From assembly GCA_937876465.1 (NCBI GenBank), contig CALEHV010000015.1, forward strand, positions 1 to 10,481: a DNA stretch of 10,481 nt. The letters run 5' to 3'. The stretch comes from an uncultured Bacillota bacterium. Lineage in GTDB: Bacteria > Bacillota_I > Bacilli_A > RFN20 > CAG-826. Below, piece by piece: positions 6,214-10,481 of the stretch (position 1 is the stretch's first letter; every line of letters begins with the position of its first letter). Position numbers and translations under genes: made by a program. The notes under the pieces were generated by a model. It saw nothing but the letters and a program-made list of their open reading frames with translations. It did not search any database and was not told the DNA's origin.

Positions 6214-7428
6214 ATGCCTACTTATTATGTGGGTATCGATGTTAGCAAGTTTAAGCACACCTGCTGCATCATCGATGAAAATGGAGAAGTGATCAAAAAG
6301 ATTTTTGACTTCTCCAATTCAAAAGAAGGACTTGATTCATTGATAGAAATATTTAAATCAATTGATCAATCTGAATCATCATTTCAAATAGTGATGGAAG
6401 CAACTGGTCATTATCACGAATGTTTATTTAGATATCTAGTTGCTAATAATTACCTAGCCCAAATTAAAAACCCTGTCGTGATAAATAGATTTAAACAATC
6501 TGAATATCTCGACAAGGCGAAGACTGATAACCTTGATGCACTTCTTATTGCCCAATATGCATCAAAGCATCCATTCAGTCCTTCTATGCTTAAATCATAC
6601 AGCATTGAAAGAATTAGGCGAATATCAAGAGCCAAATATTTTCTGTATCAGGATAAAGAAAGAACGATTAATCATCTTCATCGATATTTAGATGAATCGT
6701 TCCCAGAATTAATTCTTTTCTTAAGAAAAAGAGGGGATATTAAGCGATATCAAGGTCGTAATTTCTTTGATTCAAAAACTACTTTGTGGTTTGTAGAGAA
6801 CTTTCCATCCGCGAAGAAATTTTCTAATGCAAGAAGTGAAACAGCGGAGAAACTTAGAAGAATGTCAAAGGGAGCGTTTTCTTTAATTAAATTCAACGAA
6901 CTTAGAAATATTGCTAAAAATTCTATTGGTGTTTCATTCTATGAAACCGAAGAAATAATAATTCAATTAGTTCAAGAACTTAGAAGCATCCAAGAAAGAA
7001 ATGACAAGTTAGATGAACTCTTAGTTCCTTTGATTAATGAAACAGCACCTAACTTATTAACTGTTCCTGGAATCGGTTATCGTTTAGCAGGTCTACTTAT
7101 TAGTGAAATAGGAGATGCATCTCAATTTCCAAGCGCGGATAAGATAATTAAATTCGCAGGGCTAGATGTTAGAGTCTATCAATCTGGAACAATTGAAAAG
7201 CATGGAGCGATTAGAAAAAGAGGATCGCCCTTACTTAGATATGCTTTATTTCAAGCAGCGGAGAAAGCTCGTATTCATTGTCCTGAGATTGCAGAATTCT
7301 ATTCAAAGAAAAAGAGTGAGGGAAAACATCCAATTTGTGCCTTAACTCATACGGCAAGAAAGATACTTCGAATTGTTTGGGCTTTATTAAAAACTGGGCA
7401 AAACTATAGTCAATCTATCTCTGATTAG
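6214..7428 (+). CDS. IS110-family transposase (RuvC-like DEDD recombinase)
   Basis: A 404-residue recombinase. The N-terminal RuvC-like domain has the DEDD set: D9 (VGIDVSK), E62 (VMEATGH), D105 and D108 (KTDNLDALL). A central helical region runs from about 120 to 275. The C-terminal Tnp/IS116-IS110-IS902 domain starts with a helix-hairpin-helix-like LLTVPGIGYRLAGLL (281-295) and contains GAIRKRGSPLLR (331-342), with S338 as the expected nucleophilic serine. All catalytic residues are present, so the enzyme looks active. The ATG at 6214 is chosen because AAAGGAGG (6198-6205) precedes it by 8 bp; a longer frame from a TTG at 6178 would run into the RNA region. It would act on the circular form of its own element, guided by the RNA encoded upstream. 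Confidence 0.95.
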   Translation: MPTYYVGIDVSKFKHTCCIIDENGEVIKKIFDFSNSKEGLDSLIEIFKSIDQSESSFQIVMEATGHYHECLFRYLVANNYLAQIKNPVVINRFKQSEYLDKAKTDNLDALLIAQYASKHPFSPSMLKSYSIERIRRISRAKYFLYQDKERTINHLHRYLDESFPELILFLRKRGDIKRYQGRNFFDSKTTLWFVENFPSAKKFSNARSETAEKLRRMSKGAFSLIKFNELRNIAKNSIGVSFYETEEIIIQLVQELRSIQERNDKLDELLVPLINETAPNLLTVPGIGYRLAGLLISEIGDASQFPSADKIIKFAGLDVRVYQSGTIEKHGAIRKRGSPLLRYALFQAAEKARIHCPEIAEFYSKKKSEGKHPICALTHTARKILRIVWALLKTGQNYSQSISD

Positions 7429-7519
7429 TGCTTAAATCAGTGAATATTTTAAAACTTTATCTACGATATAGTTTTTTTCGTCGTGGACTTTGAGAAAAAA
7501 ATGCTTGATAATTGTAGGT
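7429..7519. other. Right end of the IS and leader of the sugar kinase
   Basis: This 91-bp AT-rich gap has no gene and no convincing terminator; only a 4-bp ACGA/TCGT hairpin near 7462-7482 was seen. The right end of the IS lies somewhere in it. The TATAGT at 7467-7472 could act as a -10 for the kinase, but no good -35 was found. Confidence 0.4.
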
Positions 7520-8413
7520 ATGGGTAAAATTTTTATAATTGGATCAGTAAATATTGATTACACGATTTACGTGGATAAGTTTCCTAAAGTAGGAGAAACT
7601 CTTTTAGGTAAGAACAAAGTGTCTGCTCTAGGCGGAAAAGGGGTAAATCAAGCACTTGCTGCAACTAAAGCGGGAGGAGATGTAACTTTCCTTTGCTTTG
7701 TTGGTAAAGATGATTGCGGAGTCCAAATAAAAAAACATATTAAAAACTACAAAATAAAAGCTTTTGTTAAGACGGTGGAATATCCATCTGGGAATGCTTT
7801 TATTTTTGTAGATAATGATGGAAATAATGAAATAGTGGTCGCTTCATGCGCTAACTATGTTAACGACATTAAAATACTTGAATCATATAAAAAGGGGATT
7901 GAACACTCTGAATATATTGTTCTTCAAAACGAAATACATCCAGATATGAATGAATATATTATTCGAACCTTTGGTAAAACACATAAGATAGTCTGGAATC
8001 CCGCTCCAGCAAAGAAAATAAATGAAGAATTATACTCATATATTTATATGGCTACTCCAAACGAAGGAGAACTCAAAGTTTTAACAGGTAAAGAAACTTT
8101 AGATGAAGGAATCCAATATCTTTTAGATAAGGGTGTGCAAAATGTTATTGTTACTTTAGGCTCAAAAGGCTGTATTTTTGTGTCGAAAAACGAAACTATT
8201 AAACAAGACACATTTAAAGTTAACGCCATTGATACAGTTGCAGCAGGAGATACATTCCTTGGATGTTTAGTTGCTTCTTTATCTAACGGAAAAGAAATGA
8301 AAGATGCACTTAGATTTGCTTGTGCAGGTGCTGCACTAAGCACAACTAAAGTAGGTGCTGCACCCTCAATTCCATCCTTAGATGAAATTAATAAACTATT
8401 AGAAAAAAATTGA
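7520..8413 (+). CDS. PfkB-family sugar kinase, ribokinase-like
   Basis: A 297-residue cytoplasmic kinase that phosphorylates a sugar or nucleoside with ATP. Family features in order are FIIGSVNIDY at 5-14, the sugar-binding GGKGVNQA at 38-45, NPAPA at 160-164, TPNEGEL at 179-185, TLGSKGC at 212-218 and the PfkB signature 2 DTVAAGDTF at 238-246, with D244 the catalytic base. The order, spacing and length fit ribokinase (RbsK) best, but related sugar or nucleoside substrates are possible. The ATG at 7520 matches the family N-terminus; an upstream in-frame TTG at 7490 adds ten residues and has no ribosome binding site. Even the ATG has only a weak AGG placed too close. The IS110 element directly upstream has probably replaced or displaced its leader. 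A strong terminator follows. Confidence 0.85.
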   Translation: MGKIFIIGSVNIDYTIYVDKFPKVGETLLGKNKVSALGGKGVNQALAATKAGGDVTFLCFVGKDDCGVQIKKHIKNYKIKAFVKTVEYPSGNAFIFVDNDGNNEIVVASCANYVNDIKILESYKKGIEHSEYIVLQNEIHPDMNEYIIRTFGKTHKIVWNPAPAKKINEELYSYIYMATPNEGELKVLTGKETLDEGIQYLLDKGVQNVIVTLGSKGCIFVSKNETIKQDTFKVNAIDTVAAGDTFLGCLVASLSNGKEMKDALRFACAGAALSTTKVGAAPSIPSLDEINKLLEKN

Positions 8414-8473
8414 AACATTTAGTTAGAGAAATTTTGTAACTTTAGATGCGTCTTTTTGGATGCACTATTAATC

Positions 8474-8517
8474 AAAAACGACTAAAACTACATTGTATAG
8501 TTGTATTAGTCGTTTTT
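8474..8517. terminator. Strong, probably bidirectional terminator after the sugar kinase
   Basis: AAAAACGACTAA (8474-8485) pairs fully with TTAGTCGTTTTT (8506-8517) over 12 bp. An inner AACTA/TAGTT stem (8486-8490 and 8498-8502) has a 7-base loop and there is a 3-base bulge. Runs of five A and five T at the two ends allow termination from either direction. Confidence 0.88.
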
Positions 8518-8669
8518 CTGTTTGATATTTTGTGGAGCATGTCATATTCCTTCAAATATATGATAACTGAGTATAGTGGAACTAGTTTTTTTATCGATAG
8601 AAATTAGCTCCCGTATTGAATGAATTTTGTATCTAAAAATCAATAAATGGTATATTGTAGTATTCTATA
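8518..8669. other. Non-coding gap before the toxin-antitoxin-like cassette
   Basis: No gene is supported in this AT-rich stretch. A weak inverted repeat pairs TGTCATAT (8540-8547) with ATATGATA (8558-8565), 7 of 8 bases complementary. TATATTG occurs at 8651-8657 and again at 8666-8672, 15 bp apart; the second copy overlaps the -35 box of the next gene and the pair could be an operator. Confidence 0.35.
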
Positions 8670-8699
8670 TTGACATTTTTAAGTACATTATTTTAAAAT
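8670..8699 (+). promoter_or_regulatory. Promoter of the DUF3990-HTH cassette, placed for a leaderless transcript
   Basis: A consensus -35 TTGACA (8670-8675) and a -10 TAAAAT (8694-8699, five of six) are separated by 18 bp. Transcription would start about 7 bp after the -10, at or next to the A of the ATG at 8706. There is no Shine-Dalgarno in the 30 bp before that ATG. Confidence 0.65.
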
Positions 8700-8705
8700 A
8701 TTATC

Positions 8706-9356
8706 ATGTTAAGAAGACTATATCACGGTAGTATTAATATAGTTAAGGAACCAACCTTTAGACTTGGGAACAAGAATAATGATTACGGTTTTGGTTTTTA
8801 TTGCGCCACAAATAAGACGCTTGGAAAAGAGTGGGCATCAAAAAGGAATGGCTTTGGTTATTTAAATGAATATGAAATCAGAGATGATAATTTAAATATA
8901 CTAGATTTAACCAAACCTCCTTTTAATAATGTTTTATTTTGGGTTGCTCTTTTGATGCATAACCGTGATATATCTGATGAATTAAAAAACAATTATCCGA
9001 GGGAACTAGAATACCTTGAAACTATTTATTTAATAAACACAGATGATTACGACATAGTTATTGGTTATCGTGCAGACGATAGTTATTTCCATTTCCCAGA
9101 AGCTTTCGTAAGAAGCGAGATTACTTTAAAATCGTTGAATGAGATATTTTTGGCCGGAGAATTGGGCAAACAATATGTTTTAATTTCAAAGAAAGCTTTC
9201 AATAAAATTAAATTCGTTAAATATGAAGAAGTTTTGAACAAATATCAAGGAGATTATTATTCTCGAAAAGAAATTGCAAATAATAAGTTTAAGGAATTAC
9301 TTATTAAAGATCGTTATAGCAAAGATACAAGAATGAGGGATTTGATTAATGAATAA
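8706..9356 (+). CDS. DUF3990-like ADP-ribosyltransferase-fold protein, putative toxin
   Basis: A 216-residue soluble protein. The first 45 residues follow the DUF3990 pattern: LYHGS at 5-9 with H7, then DYGFGFYCATNK at 26-37 with the aromatic Y32, then KEWA at 41-44. Further on are DYDIVIGYRADDSYF (114-128) and LGKQYVLISKKAF (153-165), also typical of the family. DUF3990 belongs to the ADP-ribosyltransferase fold, where the His and Tyr of these motifs hold NAD. The target is unknown and could be protein or nucleic acid. The start at 8706 fits the family N-terminus, with a promoter that predicts a leaderless message. The next gene overlaps its end by 8 bp, suggesting an obligate two-gene unit. 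A toxin role is inferred from fold and layout. The C-terminal 35 residues are charged and may be a partner-binding tail. Confidence 0.75.
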   Translation: MLRRLYHGSINIVKEPTFRLGNKNNDYGFGFYCATNKTLGKEWASKRNGFGYLNEYEIRDDNLNILDLTKPPFNNVLFWVALLMHNRDISDELKNNYPRELEYLETIYLINTDDYDIVIGYRADDSYFHFPEAFVRSEITLKSLNEIFLAGELGKQYVLISKKAFNKIKFVKYEEVLNKYQGDYYSRKEIANNKFKELLIKDRYSKDTRMRDLINE

Positions 9357-9942
9357 TTTAAGGCTTACCAAAGACGATTTTTCTCGTTTATTTGTTCTTT
9401 GCAAAATTCATAGAGTAAATATGCGTTCTTTTACTCTCGCATTACTCAAATACAAAAATATAGAAATATCATCTGAATACACAACAATTAAACCCCTTTT
9501 TGATGTATTCAACGATATAACAAATATTTATATTACAAAGGATGAAAGCTTTGGCATTTATGATGATGCGTTTTGGTGCGGCGAAGTATATTGCTATATT
9601 TACAGGAAAATAAATAAACCAATGAGCTATATTCTTTTAAAGATGCCGTTTGATAAATTAATCAATTTTTATCCTTTATATCATGAAATGGACTATTCGG
9701 AGATTCTAAATGTGTTTTTAGAAGAATCTGAGAAACATTCAATATTATCTCTGCTATGTGGTATTAAAGGATATTCACTTCCACATCTTTCAAAAATAAC
9801 TGGAATAAGTCTATCTACTCTTAAAAAGTATAGTAGTGCAGATGAATATCTTTATAAAGCATCATTCCAAAAGATATATACTTTATTAAGCGTATTTGAT
9901 GTTGATTCTTCTATATTTGTTGAGCAGAGAAATTCTATTTAA
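9349..9942 (+). CDS. HTH protein overlapping the DUF3990 gene, putative antitoxin
   Basis: A 197-residue protein whose ATG lies inside the last codons of the DUF3990 gene (8-bp overlap), with a good Shine-Dalgarno GAGGGA (9335-9340) 8 bp upstream. The N-terminal 130 residues are not recognised; they are aromatic-rich (FGIYDDAFWCGEVYCYIY at 68-85) and could be the toxin-binding part. The C-terminus (about 132-190) looks like an Xre-type helix-turn-helix: IKGYSLPHLSKITGISLST at 139-157, followed by helices ending LLSVFDVDSSIF. That makes it a likely DNA-binding antitoxin and autoregulator, in toxin-first order as in HigBA-type pairs. The conserved YSLPHLSKITGIS resembles HTH antitoxins more than general regulators, but this is judged by eye and the antitoxin role is unproven. 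Its stop lies 10 bp before the methyltransferase ATG. Confidence 0.65.
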   Translation: MNNLRLTKDDFSRLFVLCKIHRVNMRSFTLALLKYKNIEISSEYTTIKPLFDVFNDITNIYITKDESFGIYDDAFWCGEVYCYIYRKINKPMSYILLKMPFDKLINFYPLYHEMDYSEILNVFLEESEKHSILSLLCGIKGYSLPHLSKITGISLSTLKKYSSADEYLYKASFQKIYTLLSVFDVDSSIFVEQRNSI

Positions 9943-9952
9943 AAGGTGATGT

Positions 9953-10481
9953 ATGAAACAATTCGTTATTAGAGGTAAATGTGTAGATCTATCCTTTGAA
10001 GGCAAAGGTGTAGTTAAGACTCTATATGGAGTTTGTTTTGTTGATGGCTTATTTATTGGTGAAGAAGCAGAGATTCAAGTTGAATATAAATCTGCAGGAA
10101 ATTACTTTGGAAAAGTTAAAAGATTAATTACTAAGTCTCCAGATAGAATTCAACCTAAGTGTGGTGTTTGTACCGCCTGTGGTGGATGTCAATTCCAACA
10201 ATTAGGTTATAAAGGCCAACTTGAATACAAAACTAACAAAGTTAAAGCTGCTTTTAAACGTCATGTTAATCAAGAAGTTAATGTCCTTCCATGTATAGGA
10301 ATGGACAATCCATATAACTATAGAAACAAAATCCAAGTTCCTGTGGGAAGAGATCCACATGGACACTTAGTTACAGGTTTCTATAGAAGAAGCACACATA
10401 AAATCATTCCAATAGAGCAATGCTATATTGAAGATTTAAGAGCCTCTAAAATTGTTAATGAATTTAAAGTCTTATTAAAAG
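9953..10481 (+). CDS. rlmD: 23S rRNA (uracil-5-)-methyltransferase, RlmD/RlmCD type (3' end outside window)
   Basis: The first 176 residues of a TrmA/RumA-family, S-adenosylmethionine-dependent enzyme that makes 5-methyluridine in 23S rRNA. Residues 1-60 form a TRAM-type RNA-binding domain (FEGKGVVK, then GNYFGKVKRLI). The iron-sulfur ligands are C70, C76 and C79 (PKCGVCTACGGC) and C157 (IEQCYI), with the C-x5-C-x2-C spacing of RumA. NYRNKIQVPVG at 122-132 is also typical. The methyl-donor domain and catalytic Cys are beyond the window, so RlmD, RlmC and dual-specific RlmCD cannot be separated; Gram-positives usually have the dual type. The ATG at 9953 follows AAGGTG (9943-9948). It is only 10 bp after the HTH gene and may be cotranscribed with it. 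Confidence 0.9.
   Translation, partial: MKQFVIRGKCVDLSFEGKGVVKTLYGVCFVDGLFIGEEAEIQVEYKSAGNYFGKVKRLITKSPDRIQPKCGVCTACGGCQFQQLGYKGQLEYKTNKVKAAFKRHVNQEVNVLPCIGMDNPYNYRNKIQVPVGRDPHGHLVTGFYRRSTHKIIPIEQCYIEDLRASKIVNEFKVLLK

Larger units (their letters stand above)
5943..7506 (+). mobile_element. IS110-family insertion sequence (ends approximate)
   Basis: The element consists of a left non-coding end of about 270 bp rich in stem-loops, one DEDD-type transposase gene and a short right end of under 90 bp. That layout is typical of the IS110 group as opposed to IS1111, whose long non-coding part is on the other side. No terminal inverted repeats were seen, as expected for the family. Outer limits are set provisionally by a 7-bp match, AATGCTT, at 5940-5946 and 7500-7506, which could contain the recombination core (IS621-type cores are CT). 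That match may be chance. The element lies between the fak terminator and the sugar kinase start, in the same orientation as both. Confidence 0.75.

Noticed and set aside
8044..8418. 124-residue open frame on the minus strand
   Set aside because: It lies antisense within the PfkB kinase, whose motifs are complete; no ribosome binding site or recognisable domain was seen.
1..10481. CRISPR array, tRNA or rRNA genes
   Set aside because: No regularly spaced short repeats and no tRNA-like cloverleaf or rRNA sequence were recognised by eye on either strand.

Overview
The window is AT-rich with short intergenic gaps, and TGA, TAA and TAG are all used as stops. A paired fatty-acid kinase operon (DegV/FakB plus FakA), a DhaS-like TetR regulator and an RlmD-type methyltransferase point to a low-GC Bacillota, perhaps an Erysipelotrichia- or Mollicutes-adjacent gut lineage. 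The phylum is a fair inference; the lower rank is a guess.

Region 1 (1-1585) looks like the frayed 3' end of a polymorphic-toxin locus. A toxin-tail-like reading frame (1-266, cut by the window edge) is followed by a small cytoplasmic protein (274-783). The whole pair is then repeated in tandem: a decayed copy of the tail (787-1047) and an intact, diverged copy of the small protein (1055-1585). Only the presumed immunity half has stayed intact in the second copy.

Region 2 (1642-5934) is chromosomal core. A TetR-family regulator and a PAP2-type membrane phosphatase form a leftward operon. Divergent from it is a FakB-FakA pair (fatty-acid binding protein and fatty-acid kinase subunit), closed by a clear rho-independent terminator. 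A shared 125-bp divergent region holds a tetR promoter and two palindromic operator candidates, so the regulator may link the phosphatase to fatty-acid activation.

Region 3 (about 5935-7506) is an IS110-family element with one DEDD/serine recombinase gene. Its roughly 270-nt left non-coding end folds on paper into the successive stem-loops expected of an IS110 bridge RNA. It sits between the fak terminator and a ribokinase-like PfkB sugar kinase (7520-8413), which ends at a strong, probably bidirectional terminator.

Region 4 (8640-9942) is the best candidate for a little-described system. It is a two-gene cassette of a DUF3990-like (ADP-ribosyltransferase fold) protein and an overlapping gene with a C-terminal helix-turn-helix, resembling a toxin-antitoxin pair in toxin-first order. 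A promoter with a perfect -35 box is placed so that transcription should begin at the ATG of the first gene, implying a leaderless toxin, while the partner gene has a good Shine-Dalgarno. Ten bases downstream begins a 23S rRNA uracil-5-methyltransferase gene (9953 to the window end), truncated by the edge.
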